Assembly (NCBI RefSeq): GCF_000740795.1
Contig: NZ_JGYG01000001.1
Span: 124,001-188,000, forward strand
DNA: 64,000 nucleotides
Source of the DNA: Haematobacter massiliensis
GTDB taxonomy: Bacteria > Pseudomonadota > Alphaproteobacteria > Rhodobacterales > Rhodobacteraceae
Direction of reading: 5' to 3'
Shown here: positions 19,735-28,270 of the stretch, piece after piece
How the letters are laid out: each line of letters begins with the position of its first letter
Position numbering within the stretch: position 1 is the first letter of the stretch
The notes under the pieces: model-generated
What the model was told of the DNA's origin: nothing
The model's input: only the letters and a program-made list of their open reading frames with translations
The model's database searches: none
Translations under genes and position numbers: made by a program

Positions 19735-20789
19735 AGCATCGCGCTGATATCGGTGGTCGATCGCTGGTTGAGATCCGCCATATGCTCGGCCAGAAAGCGG
19801 TCGGCCGCCGCCCAGCCCGCCTGCCGCAGACCGTTCAGGAAGAACGGCGTGGGCAGGAGCTTCGTGGTGGCCGAGAGGTCGTTCATCAGCGCGTCGTCAG
19901 AAATCATGTGGATGTTCACATCCTTCATTGCGCCGCGCGCAACCTTTCCGTCTGCAATCAGCTCCTTCACGAAGGCGATCGCCCTGAGGTCGCGCAGGAG
20001 GGAAGAATTGAAGCTGATTTCATTCACCCGGTTCTCGATGTCGAGCGGGGTGATGGGCAGTGCCTCCCGCGTCATGGGATTGATGTTCACGATGACGATA
20101 TCGTCGGGCAGAGCCGGATCGTAGAGCGGAAAGAGCGCCGGATTTCCGACATAGCCGCCATCCCAATAGGCCTCCCGCCGTCCGGTCTGCGGATCGTCGA
20201 TCTCCACCGCCTGAAAGATCGTCGGCAGACAGGCGGAGGCAAGGATGGCATCCGTGGTGATCTCACAACTGTCGAAGATGCGGATTTTGCCGGTGCGGAC
20301 ATTAGTTGCCGAAACGTAAAGCCGCGGCCCCCTGTCGGCCTGCACCTTCTCGAAGTGCAGGCGTTTCACCACGCGTTCCAGCGGGTTCATATAGGCAGGT
20401 CCATAGGAATACGGGCTGACGATCTGACTCAGATAATCCACCGTCCCGACGCTCATCCAGACCTCCGCCGCGCGGACGAACAGCGGTGCGGCGGGCCAGA
20501 GCGCGGTCATCCAGTTGGTCAGGCGCATATCGGTGACCGCGCCCATCTGCGCCCATATCCAATCCAGATGCTCCTGCGCTTCCGCCCGCCCCGCGCCCGC
20601 CAGCCCGGCTTTCAGTGCGGCACCGTTCAGAGCGCCCGCCGATGTGCCGGAGATGGCGGCAATCTCGATCTCCTCCTCCTCCAGCAGACGGGTGAGAACC
20701 CCCCAGGTGAACGCGCCATGCGCGCCGCCACCCTGAAGGGCGAGGTTGATGCGCTTGCGGCGCGGTGGTTCGTGGGCGGTATCGCGCAT
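19731..20789 (-). CDS. Patatin-like phospholipase
   Basis: A 352-residue patatin-family lipase. The oxyanion motif is LALQGGGAHGAF, the nucleophile elbow is ISGTSAGALNG, and the dyad Asp is in YWDGGYVGNPAL. The start at 20789 follows the stop of the 3-hydroxybutyrate dehydrogenase gene by four bases and is preferred over an ATG inside that gene. With the dehydrogenase upstream it may act in polyhydroxybutyrate or lipid turnover; neighbouring phasin or depolymerase genes are absent, so this is inference. The C-terminus contains HMISDDALMNDLSATTKLLP, typical of this bacterial subgroup. Confidence 0.9.
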   Translation of the reverse strand: MRDTAHEPPRRKRINLALQGGGAHGAFTWGVLTRLLEEEEIEIAAISGTSAGALNGAALKAGLAGAGRAEAQEHLDWIWAQMGAVTDMRLTNWMTALWPAAPLFVRAAEVWMSVGTVDYLSQIVSPYSYGPAYMNPLERVVKRLHFEKVQADRGPRLYVSATNVRTGKIRIFDSCEITTDAILASACLPTIFQAVEIDDPQTGRREAYWDGGYVGNPALFPLYDPALPDDIVIVNINPMTREALPITPLDIENRVNEISFNSSLLRDLRAIAFVKELIADGKVARGAMKDVNIHMISDDALMNDLSATTKLLPTPFFLNGLRQAGWAAADRFLAEHMADLNQRSTTDISAML

Positions 20790-20793
20790 GGAG

Positions 20794-21567
20794 TTACTCC
20801 GCTGTCCATCCCCCGTCGACCGATATGGTCGTTCCGGTGATCTGCGCCGCATGATCGCTGCACAGGAAGGCCGCCGTGCCGGCGATCTCTTCCACGGTGA
20901 CGAACTCGCGGGAGGGTTGACGCTCCAGCATCACGTTCTTGATGACGGATTCGCGGTCCATCTTGTGGGTCTTCATCTGGTCGGGGATCTGCGCCTCCAC
21001 CAACGGGGTCAGGACATAACCCGGACAGATGGCGTTGCAGGTGATCTTCTCCCGCGCGGTTTCCAGTCCCACCGTCTTGGTAAAGCCCACGATACCATGC
21101 TTCGCAGCAACATAGGCCGATTTGTAGGGAGAGGCCCTCAGCCCATGAGCGGAGGCGACATTGATGATCCGTCCCCAGCCGGCCGCCCGCATCAGGGGGA
21201 GCGCTGCCGCCGTGGTGTGGAAAGCGGATGTAAGATTGATCGCAATGATTGCGTCCCATTTTTCGACCGGGAACTCATCCACCGGCGCCACATATTGTAT
21301 GCCCGCGTTGTTGACGAGAATATCACAGGCCCCAACCTTCTCGATCAGCCCGCGGCATTCCGCCGCCTTGGACATGTCCGCCTGAACATAACGGGCTGCC
21401 ACACCCGTTTCTTCCGCGACCTGCCGGGCGATCTCATGATCCTCCGCGCGGTCGGTGAAGGAGTTCAGCACCACATCCGCGCCCTGCCGCGCGAGTTCCT
21501 GCGCGATGGCCAGCCCGATGCCGGAGGTCGAACCCGTCACGATGGCCGTCTTACCCTTGAGCGTCAT
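20794..21567 (-). CDS. bdhA: 3-hydroxybutyrate dehydrogenase (SDR family)
   Basis: A 257-residue short-chain dehydrogenase oxidising 3-hydroxybutyrate to acetoacetate with NAD. The cofactor loop is TGSTSGIGLAIAQ, then NNAGIQYVAPV and catalytic Ser/Tyr/Lys in INVASAHGLRASPYKSAYVA followed by AKHG. The HGLRASPYK and QIPDQMKTHKMDRESVI stretches are specific to the BdhA group. First gene of a two-gene unit with the patatin. Confidence 0.94.
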   Translation of the reverse strand: MTLKGKTAIVTGSTSGIGLAIAQELARQGADVVLNSFTDRAEDHEIARQVAEETGVAARYVQADMSKAAECRGLIEKVGACDILVNNAGIQYVAPVDEFPVEKWDAIIAINLTSAFHTTAAALPLMRAAGWGRIINVASAHGLRASPYKSAYVAAKHGIVGFTKTVGLETAREKITCNAICPGYVLTPLVEAQIPDQMKTHKMDRESVIKNVMLERQPSREFVTVEEIAGTAAFLCSDHAAQITGTTISVDGGWTAE

Positions 21568-21669
21568 GCGTCTCTCCCAGCTGTTCCACGCAGGGAGCAG
21601 AATAGGCCCCGCGGGCGCAAAGGCCAGATGACGTTATGCCTGGATTGTCGCAGTGCTCAGCGGAAATAA

Positions 21670-21741
21670 TAAAAAAACGCCCGCACAAGGCGGGCGTAGT
21701 ATGAGGCAGGTTTCATACAGGCAAGAAACCTATCGAGCAGT
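21670..21741 (-). ncRNA. Candidate small RNA with own promoter and terminator
   Basis: On the minus strand a complete free-standing transcription unit can be read with no gene in it. TTGGAC (21771-21776) and TATAAC (21748-21753) are 17 bases apart; the start would be near 21741. A 7-bp stem AGGTTTC/GAAACCT (21725-21731 with 21708-21714, ten-base loop) follows, then a terminator with an 8-bp perfect stem and seven T's. The RNA would be about 72 nt. I do not recognise it as a named family. Transcription has not been shown. Confidence 0.55.
21671..21697 (-). terminator. Rho-independent terminator of the small RNA candidate
   Basis: ACGCCCGC / GCGGGCGT (21677-21684 and 21690-21697), a perfect 8-bp stem with a five-base loop, followed on the minus strand by TTTTTTT. 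No annotated minus-strand gene lies upstream of it, which is what points to a separate short transcript. Confidence 0.75.
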
Positions 21742-21747
21742 GAGCCT

Positions 21748-21776
21748 GTTATACGCCCTCTGCATTCGCTGTCCAA
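21748..21776 (-). promoter_or_regulatory. Sigma70-type promoter of the small RNA candidate
   Basis: TTGGAC, 17-base spacer, TATAAC on the minus strand; four to five matches to consensus in each box. It points away from the divergently located peptide-binding protein gene. Confidence 0.6.
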
Positions 21777-21841
21777 GGTAAAAGTTTGAAAAGACAGCCG
21801 CCGGACGGTAGCGTCACGCCAAACAATAAAGACATGGGCAG

Positions 21842-23680
21842 ATGGACTTCAGCAGACGATACGGGCGATCAGGCCGGAAATTGCGTAATTTGATAGTGGT
21901 TTTGGCAATCGCGACATGGGCTTGTCACGCGGGTGCCGAGCCGCGGCACGGAATTGCGATGTATGGCGAACCTGCACTCCCCGCGGATTTTTCGGCCCTA
22001 CCCTACGCCAATCCCCTTGCGCCTCAAGGTGGACGAATCGTTACCGGCGAAGTGGGCGGATTCGACTCGCTCAATCCGTTTATCCTGAAAGGCCGTGCTC
22101 CGTTCCAATTGTCGCCCCTTACGGTGGAGACGCTTATGGCGCGGAGCATCGATGAACCCTTCACGCTTTATGGTCTGCTCGCCGAATCGATTGAAACGGA
22201 TGATGATCGGTCCTGGGTCGAGTTCACGCTTCGCGAGGGCGCGCGGTTTTCCGATGGATCTCCGGTGACTCCGGAAGATGTGCTGTGGTCGTTCGAAGTG
22301 CTGTCCGAACTGGGCCATCCCCGATACCGCGTCGCAGCGGACCGGATCGCCATGGCCGAACAGACAGGACCGCGGTCCATCCGGTTTACATTCTCCGCCC
22401 CCGACCGGGAGCTGCCGTTGCTTCTGGGACTGCGGCCGGTTCTGAAGAAAGCCCAGTGGGAGGGCCGCGATTTCGCGACTTCCGGGTTGTCTGTCGTACC
22501 GATCGGCTCCGGCCCATACAGTGTCGCAGGTTTTGAACCGGGTCGTTCCATCTCCTTCCGGCGAAACAGGGATTGGTGGGGGAATAATCTGCCCTTCAAC
22601 CGTGGACTTCACAATCTGGATGAAGTTCGGGTGGAGTATTTCGGCGATGGCGGAGCGATGTTCGAAGCCTTTAAGGCGGGCGTGCTGACCAGCTATCGCG
22701 AACAGAACCCCGCCCGCTGGCAACGGTCTTATGACTTTCCAGCGATCAGAAATGGCAGCGTGGTCCGGGAGGAGATCCCGCATCATCGACCGTCAGGTAT
22801 CTATGGATTGGCCTTCAACACCCGCGATGCGCTTTTCACCGACTGGCGAGTAAGGGATGCGCTGATCCACGCCTTCAACTTCGAGTTCATCAATCAGACT
22901 GTCAACGGCGGCACGGAACCCCGTATAACATCATACTTTTCCAACTCTCCCTTGGCTATGGATCACGGTCCCGCTGCTGAACAGGTGACAGACTTGCTTC
23001 GCCCCTATGTGACGGAGCTGACACCGGATGCACTTGATGCCTACGACCTTCCCGTCGCAGACGGTACGGAGGCGAACCGGCTCAACCTGCGCCTTGCCAT
23101 GCAACAGCTTTCCGCGGCCGGATGGGAAGTGGATGGTGGGGGCACGCTCCGCAATGCTGCAGGAGAGCCGTTCTCATTCGAGCTGCTGATGCCGCTTGGA
23201 TCCGGCGATCTCATGTCGGCTGTCACCATATACCGGCAAGCTCTTGCACGAATTGGAATAAACATGCGGGTGACACAGGTTGACAGCGCCCAGTATACGG
23301 AGCGCACCAATCGCTTCGACTTCGCCATGACGCCTGTGACGCGTGCGCTCTCACTCTCCCCCGGCAATGAACAGCGGCTCTACTGGGGCTCGGAAGAAGC
23401 GCTTATCCAAGGAAGCAGGAACATCATGGGTATCCGCTCCCGCGCTGTCGACGGCATGATCTCCGCTCTGCTCGACGCGCGGACAGGCACGGAGTTCACG
23501 TCTGCCGTTCAGGCGCTGGACCGGGTGCTTACCACCGGCCGCTACGTGATTCCCCTGTGGTTCGCCGACCGCTCGCGGGTTGCGCATGTCGAGGGGTTGA
23601 GGCATCCAGAGACCCTGCCGGTCTACGGCGACTGGCCGGGCTTCCAGCCGGATGTCTGGTGGTTCGAAACAAAACAATAA
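21842..23680 (+). CDS. Family 5 extracellular solute-binding protein, YejA-like
   Basis: A 612-residue exported binding protein: basic N-terminus, hydrophobic core and processing near CHAGAEP. It carries the SBP_bac_5 pattern (TVETLMARSIDEPFTLYGLL, EGARFSDGSPVTPEDVLWSF, PIGSGPYSVAGFEPGRS) and the length typical of YejA-type proteins, which deliver peptides to an ABC importer. No permease or ATPase gene is next to it, so it is an orphan here. The 150 bases before it are AT-rich and hold the small RNA candidate on the other strand. Confidence 0.9.
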   Translation: MDFSRRYGRSGRKLRNLIVVLAIATWACHAGAEPRHGIAMYGEPALPADFSALPYANPLAPQGGRIVTGEVGGFDSLNPFILKGRAPFQLSPLTVETLMARSIDEPFTLYGLLAESIETDDDRSWVEFTLREGARFSDGSPVTPEDVLWSFEVLSELGHPRYRVAADRIAMAEQTGPRSIRFTFSAPDRELPLLLGLRPVLKKAQWEGRDFATSGLSVVPIGSGPYSVAGFEPGRSISFRRNRDWWGNNLPFNRGLHNLDEVRVEYFGDGGAMFEAFKAGVLTSYREQNPARWQRSYDFPAIRNGSVVREEIPHHRPSGIYGLAFNTRDALFTDWRVRDALIHAFNFEFINQTVNGGTEPRITSYFSNSPLAMDHGPAAEQVTDLLRPYVTELTPDALDAYDLPVADGTEANRLNLRLAMQQLSAAGWEVDGGGTLRNAAGEPFSFELLMPLGSGDLMSAVTIYRQALARIGINMRVTQVDSAQYTERTNRFDFAMTPVTRALSLSPGNEQRLYWGSEEALIQGSRNIMGIRSRAVDGMISALLDARTGTEFTSAVQALDRVLTTGRYVIPLWFADRSRVAHVEGLRHPETLPVYGDWPGFQPDVWWFETKQ

Positions 23681-23700
23681 ACGGCAAAACGGGCAGGCAG

Positions 23701-23814
23701 ATGACACGTTACCTTCTTGTCGCGGCGCTTCTTGCGCTTGGCGGATGCAATACGGTGGCCGGAGTGGGTGACGATATATCCGGCGGTGCGCGTTGGGTTC
23801 AGGGCTGGTTCTGA
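23701..23814 (+). CDS. Entericidin-family small lipoprotein
   Basis: A 37-residue protein too short for most gene callers. It has a signal sequence with lipobox LALGGC, then NTVAGVGDDISGGARWV, which is the entericidin EcnA/B core. After lipidation only about 22 residues remain, anchored in a membrane. Entericidins were described as a toxin/antidote pair in E. coli; in alphaproteobacteria single copies are common and their role is unclear. It follows the binding-protein gene by 20 bases and precedes a DsbA-like gene. Confidence 0.8.
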   Translation: MTRYLLVAALLALGGCNTVAGVGDDISGGARWVQGWF

Positions 23815-23871
23815 TGCGACTTGCGCGGCGCGGTCTCATACCGTAACCCCGCACCAATTCAGGAGGATGCG

Positions 23872-24507
23872 ATGGTTACGCTCGACATCATATCGGATCT
23901 GGTCTGCCCTTGGTGTTACATCGGCAAGACGCTGCTCGACAGAGCGCTCGAATCAGATGCGTCCCAGCCGTTCACCGTCGCCTGGCATCCTTACCAGCTG
24001 AATCCGGAGATACCCGAAGGCGGAATCCCTTATGCCGACTTCCTCCGGCTGAAGTTCGGCGCCCCCGAGCGCGCCAGCGAAGTGCTCGTAAAGGTTACCG
24101 AGGCGGCGAAGGCCGCAGGCGCAGTGATCGACTACGTGGGCATTACGCGCGAACCGAACACGCTCGACGCGCACCGGCTGATCCATTGGGCCGGATTGGA
24201 GGGGCGGCAGACGCCCGTCGTCTCCGCGCTGTTTCGCGCCCATTGGCGGGAGGGGCGCGACATCGGGTCACATGACGTTCTGGCCGACATCGCCGGAGAG
24301 ACGGGGCTTGATCGGAAAATGATTCTTCGTCTGCTTGACAGTGACGCGGATCGAGAGGAGATTCGGGCAAGAATTCAGCACACCCGCGATCGCGGGGTGC
24401 AAGGAGTTCCGACCTTCGTTATCGCGGACACCCATGTTCTCACCGGCGCTCAGCCAGTGGAGGTATGGGCTGACGTGATTCAGCAGATCAAGGCCCAGCT
24501 CACCTGA
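23872..24507 (+). CDS. DsbA-family (FrnE-like) thiol oxidoreductase
   Basis: A 211-residue cytoplasmic DsbA/FrnE-type protein with active site DLVCPWCYIGK (CPWC) and cis-Pro loop GVQGVPTFVI. No signal peptide is present, unlike periplasmic DsbA. AGGAGG five bases upstream fixes the ATG at 23872. FrnE-like proteins act as disulfide isomerases or 2-hydroxychromene-2-carboxylate isomerase-related enzymes; the substrate is not evident. Confidence 0.9.
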   Translation: MVTLDIISDLVCPWCYIGKTLLDRALESDASQPFTVAWHPYQLNPEIPEGGIPYADFLRLKFGAPERASEVLVKVTEAAKAAGAVIDYVGITREPNTLDAHRLIHWAGLEGRQTPVVSALFRAHWREGRDIGSHDVLADIAGETGLDRKMILRLLDSDADREEIRARIQHTRDRGVQGVPTFVIADTHVLTGAQPVEVWADVIQQIKAQLT

Positions 24508-24539
24508 CGGCGAGGGGGCGCAAACCGGAAAGCGCCCCG

Positions 24540-25781
24540 ATGGCTGGCTCGATCCTCTCCACCCAACGACGTGGTGGACTGTTCAATCCCCGCACGCAGC
24601 CGCCGTTCGGCGAGTTCGTTGCGCTCATCGCGATGATGTTCGCGACCATCGCGCTTTCGATAGACGCGATGCTTCCGGCCCTGCCGCAGATTGCGCATGA
24701 TCTGGATCTGGCAAACCCGAATCGGGCACAGATCATCATCACCGTCTTCATGGCCGGGATCGGTCTTGGCCAGCTTTTCGCGGGACCGCTGTCGGACAGC
24801 TTTGGTCGCCGCCGGATCATCGTCATCGGGGTGGCGATCTACGTCATGGGCTCGCTCATGGCCTATCTTTCCCATACGTTCGAAGTGCTTCTGCTCGCGC
24901 GTTTCCTTCAGGGAGTCGGAGCCTCCGCGCCCCGCATCGTCGGCGTGGCCATCGTGCGTGACAGGTATGAGGGGCGGATGATGGCGCGGGTGATGTCCTT
25001 CGTCATGACGCTGTTCATCTTGGTGCCCGCCGTTGCACCGCTGTTCGGAACCTTCGTGATCCACCTTGCGGGATGGCGGTCGATCTTCCTCGTTCTGGTG
25101 TTTGCGGGGGTCGCGATGGCGCTGTGGCTTCTCTCCCGCCAACCGGAGACGCTGGAAGTCAGCCATCGTCGCCCCTTCTCCTTCCGTGCGATCGGCAGCG
25201 CGATGCGGGAGATTTTCGGCAACCGGCTGGTGCTTGTCTATCTGATGGCGATGAGCCTCGGCTTCGGACCGCTGTTCGGCTTCATCTCCTCCGTCCAGCA
25301 GATTTATGACGTGAGCTTCGGCATGGGCGAAAGCTTTGCGCTATGGTTCGCCGCACAAGCGCTCATCGCGGGAACAGCGGGGCCGCTGAATGCAACGCTG
25401 GTGATGCGCTTCGGCATGCGGCGGATGGCCTCCACCGCTTTTCTGATGCAGGCGGTGATTTCGGTCGCGATGTTCACGCTCTGGCGGTTCGGTGTCTTCG
25501 AGACCCACCCCTTCCCCGCCTTCTTCTGCTGGGCTGCCGCCGTGTTCTTCCTGAACGGTTTCATCTTCGGCAACCTGAACGCCCTGTCGCTGGAACATCT
25601 CGGCCATATCGCCGGGAGCGCTGCCTCCATCATCGGTGCGGTCTCTACGGTGATCGCGGTGCTGATCGCGATGCCGATCGGTCTGGCCTTTGATGGAACG
25701 CCGGTGCCGCTGATCTTCGGTATCACCTGCTGTGCCTGCGCGGGCTATCTGCTCATGCTCTACAGCCGCAGGCACGGCTGA
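24540..25781 (+). CDS. MFS multidrug transporter, Bcr/CflA family
   Basis: A 413-residue major facilitator with 12 hydrophobic segments. It shows the first-half signature MLPALPQIAHDL, GQLFAGPLSDSFGRRRI (motif A) and RFLQGVGASAPRIVGVAIVR, which place it in the Bcr/CflA drug:proton antiporter group. Substrates such as bicyclomycin or chloramphenicol are known for relatives but cannot be inferred here. The next gene starts four bases after its stop. Confidence 0.9.
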   Translation: MAGSILSTQRRGGLFNPRTQPPFGEFVALIAMMFATIALSIDAMLPALPQIAHDLDLANPNRAQIIITVFMAGIGLGQLFAGPLSDSFGRRRIIVIGVAIYVMGSLMAYLSHTFEVLLLARFLQGVGASAPRIVGVAIVRDRYEGRMMARVMSFVMTLFILVPAVAPLFGTFVIHLAGWRSIFLVLVFAGVAMALWLLSRQPETLEVSHRRPFSFRAIGSAMREIFGNRLVLVYLMAMSLGFGPLFGFISSVQQIYDVSFGMGESFALWFAAQALIAGTAGPLNATLVMRFGMRRMASTAFLMQAVISVAMFTLWRFGVFETHPFPAFFCWAAAVFFLNGFIFGNLNALSLEHLGHIAGSAASIIGAVSTVIAVLIAMPIGLAFDGTPVPLIFGITCCACAGYLLMLYSRRHG

Positions 25782-25784
25782 GGA

Positions 25785-26675
25785 ATGGCACGCGGGCCGC
25801 TTTCCGCCACCGCGACAGGCATCGCCTATATTCTGGCGGCCATGCTCTGCTTTTCGGTTCTGGATGCGATGGGCAAGGCGCTGCGTCTTGCCGGTCACCC
25901 GGTGGGGCAGATCGTCTGGGCGCGCAACGCAGGCCAGTTCCTGATCGTGCTCTTGATCTTCCGGTCCGCAATTCCCCATATCGCGCGAACCCGCCACCTT
26001 GGTCTGCACAGTCTTCGCGCGGTGAGTCAGCTTGGCGCGGCGGCGTTCTTCTTCCTGAGCCTGGGCTACATCGGGCTGGCGGAGGCGACGGCGATCATGG
26101 ACCTCAACCCGGTGCTCATCACCCTAGGCGCGGCGCTGATCTTCGGAGAGAAGCTTGGCCCCCGCCGGATCGTGGGCATCGTGGTGGCGCTGCTTGGCGC
26201 GCTCATCATCATCCGGCCGGGAAGCTCCATGTTCACCCCTGCCGCGCTCCTGCCGCTGATCGGCGCCGTCTGCTATACCTCCTTCGCGCTCGCCACCCGC
26301 AAGGTCGGAAGGAGCGAGAATGTCTGGACAGCCATGTTCTGGTCGGGAGCCATCGCCACGCTGCTGACGAGCCTCCTGCTCCCGTGGCAATGGGTGACGC
26401 CTGCAGCGGGAAGCCTCTTGCTGTTTGCCGGTATCGGCATCGCCGGAACGCTGGCCCAGCTCTTCATGATCCGGGCCTTTTCGCTGGCAGATGCCGGTGT
26501 GATCGCGCCGTTCGGTTACATCGGCATCCTGTTCGCGACCGTCTGGGGCTATGTCTTCTTCGGAGAGCTTCCCGATATCTGGGTCGGCGTAGGCGCGCTT
26601 GTTATCGTCGGGGCAGGACTTTATGTGTGGCACCGCGAAACGCGGGTGCGACAGGAGCAGGCCGCCGCAGAGTAG
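25785..26675 (+). CDS. DMT superfamily (EamA) transporter
   Basis: A 296-residue, ten-helix protein with two EamA repeats (about 8-140 and 150-285), including GEKLGPRRIVGIVVALLGAL and the FGYIGILFATVWGYVFFGEL segment typical of the second repeat end. It is tightly packed between the MFS gene and the acyltransferase gene, suggesting one transcript. Substrate unknown. Confidence 0.88.
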   Translation: MARGPLSATATGIAYILAAMLCFSVLDAMGKALRLAGHPVGQIVWARNAGQFLIVLLIFRSAIPHIARTRHLGLHSLRAVSQLGAAAFFFLSLGYIGLAEATAIMDLNPVLITLGAALIFGEKLGPRRIVGIVVALLGALIIIRPGSSMFTPAALLPLIGAVCYTSFALATRKVGRSENVWTAMFWSGAIATLLTSLLLPWQWVTPAAGSLLLFAGIGIAGTLAQLFMIRAFSLADAGVIAPFGYIGILFATVWGYVFFGELPDIWVGVGALVIVGAGLYVWHRETRVRQEQAAAE

Positions 26676-26683
26676 AGGGTGGC

Positions 26684-27586
26684 ATGTCGCAGGAAGACGC
26701 CGCAGACGGGACAGGTATCAGCGTCAAGGATCGGATTACCGATATCGCCGGTCGCGTCCTGATGGGCGGTCTGCGGCTGATCCCCTACGAGCGGCGCATA
26801 CCGCTGGCGGGGTGGGTCTTTTCCCGCATCGTCGCGCCGCTGGCGGGCTACCGCAAGCGCATACGGGAAAATCTCGCGCTCATCTTTCCCGACATGGACC
26901 CTGCCGAGGTCCGGCGTCTTTGCCGCGACGTGCCTGACAATGTCGGCCGTGGCCTTGTGGAGCTGTTTTCGGGAGAGGAGTTCCTGGCCCGTGTCTCCGG
27001 GACGCCGGTCCGTGGTCCCGGTGTCGATGCGGTTGCTGCGGCACAGGCGGCGGGTCGTCCCGTCATCATCGTGTCAGGCCACTTCGGCAATTTCAATGCG
27101 GCACGTCCGGTTCTGGCGGCGAAGGGCTACAAGGTCGGCGCGCTCTACCGGCCGATGGACAATCCGCTCTTTCACGACAGCTATATCGCCGCGATGGAAT
27201 CGCTCTCCAAACCGCTTTTTCCTCGCTCCAGGCGGGGAATGGCGGAGATGCTGCGCTTCCTGCGGTCCGGCGGCTTGGTCGCGATCCTGATAGATCAGGC
27301 GATGACGGGGGAGCCTGCCCTTACCTTCTTCGGTCACCCGGCGCATACCTCGCTTTCCGCCGCAGAGCTTGCGCTGCGCTATGACGCGGTGATCGCGCCC
27401 GGCTATGTCATTCGCAAGGATAACGGTCTGGACTTCGACATGTGGATCGAGGCGCCGCTGGAGCATACCGATCCGATGACCATGACGCAGGCGCTGAACG
27501 ACAGCCTGGAGGCGCAGGTTAGGAACCATATGGACCAGTGGTTCTGGATCCATCGCCGCTGGAAACCAGCGCGTCAGCGGTCATAG
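26684..27586 (+). CDS. Lipid A biosynthesis-type lauroyl acyltransferase (LpxL/HtrB family)
   Basis: A 300-residue LPLAT-superfamily protein that would transfer an acyl chain to a lipid A precursor at the inner membrane. The ATG at 26684 is chosen over far-upstream starts within the previous gene. The N-terminal anchor region and the FWIHRRWK C-terminal motif (QWFWIHRRWKPAR) are typical. The catalytic motif reads SGHFGNFNA: His133 is present, but the position of the usual acidic partner (HX4D/E) is Asn138. That may lower or alter activity. Confidence 0.85.
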   Translation: MSQEDAADGTGISVKDRITDIAGRVLMGGLRLIPYERRIPLAGWVFSRIVAPLAGYRKRIRENLALIFPDMDPAEVRRLCRDVPDNVGRGLVELFSGEEFLARVSGTPVRGPGVDAVAAAQAAGRPVIIVSGHFGNFNAARPVLAAKGYKVGALYRPMDNPLFHDSYIAAMESLSKPLFPRSRRGMAEMLRFLRSGGLVAILIDQAMTGEPALTFFGHPAHTSLSAAELALRYDAVIAPGYVIRKDNGLDFDMWIEAPLEHTDPMTMTQALNDSLEAQVRNHMDQWFWIHRRWKPARQRS

Positions 27587-27587
27587 A

Positions 27588-28160
27588 TCAGGTGGTCAGG
27601 GTCTCCATTCGCCCTGCCTGAATACGCCAGACCACCCCCTGCCGATCTTCCAGTTCCGACATCTCCTCCTCCGCCAGACCAAGGGCAGCCCCGCGGAGAT
27701 AGCGCGAAAAGAACCCGTGCGTGACGAGCACGGCCGGACCGTCAAGCCGCGCCAGAACCGCCTCGGCGCGCGCGCGCAAATCGTCAAGCGACTCCCCTCC
27801 GGGTGCCGCCGCATACCAGGCGAGAGGGTCGGACAAGGTCGCGCACGCGGGCCAGCGATGCGCGATCTCGTCGAGCGTCAACCCTTCCCACTCGCCCATC
27901 CCGATCTCCCGAAGGTCCGGTTCCACTTCGACGGGCCCAAGTGAGGCAAGCGCCATTTCTGCCGTGTTGAGCGCCCGACCCAAGGGGCTGGAGAGAAACC
28001 GCCACCCGTGCCAATCTTCGCGAATCGTACGCAGCAGGCGACCTGTCGCCAAAGCCTGGGCCCTTCCCGCCGGTGTGAGCGCGGAATCCCGCCATCCCTG
28101 CATCCGCCGCTCTCTGTTCCAAAACGTTTCGCCATGGCGAAGGATCAACAGCTCTGTCAT
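27588..28160 (-). CDS. Histidine phosphatase (phosphoglycerate mutase-like)
   Basis: A 190-residue branch-1 histidine phosphatase. The catalytic RHG motif is in LILRHGETFWNRERRMQGW, the proton donor Glu region is EIGMGEWEGLTLDE, and the second His is in VLVTHGFFSRYLRG. The start at 28160 leaves the RHG motif near residue 8, as in the family. Substrate unknown; small-molecule phosphatase or cobalamin-type enzymes are possible. It converges with the acyltransferase gene, one base apart. Confidence 0.88.
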   Translation of the reverse strand: MTELLILRHGETFWNRERRMQGWRDSALTPAGRAQALATGRLLRTIREDWHGWRFLSSPLGRALNTAEMALASLGPVEVEPDLREIGMGEWEGLTLDEIAHRWPACATLSDPLAWYAAAPGGESLDDLRARAEAVLARLDGPAVLVTHGFFSRYLRGAALGLAEEEMSELEDRQGVVWRIQAGRMETLTT

Positions 28161-28270
28161 GAAACCGTCAAAAATACAGGTTGAAGTCGGGTTACACCGA
28201 GCTAGCGCTTGCGTCCACACGCCAAAGGCGATTAGCATCTTTTAAAACAAATGTGTTTGGAGGAGATAGT

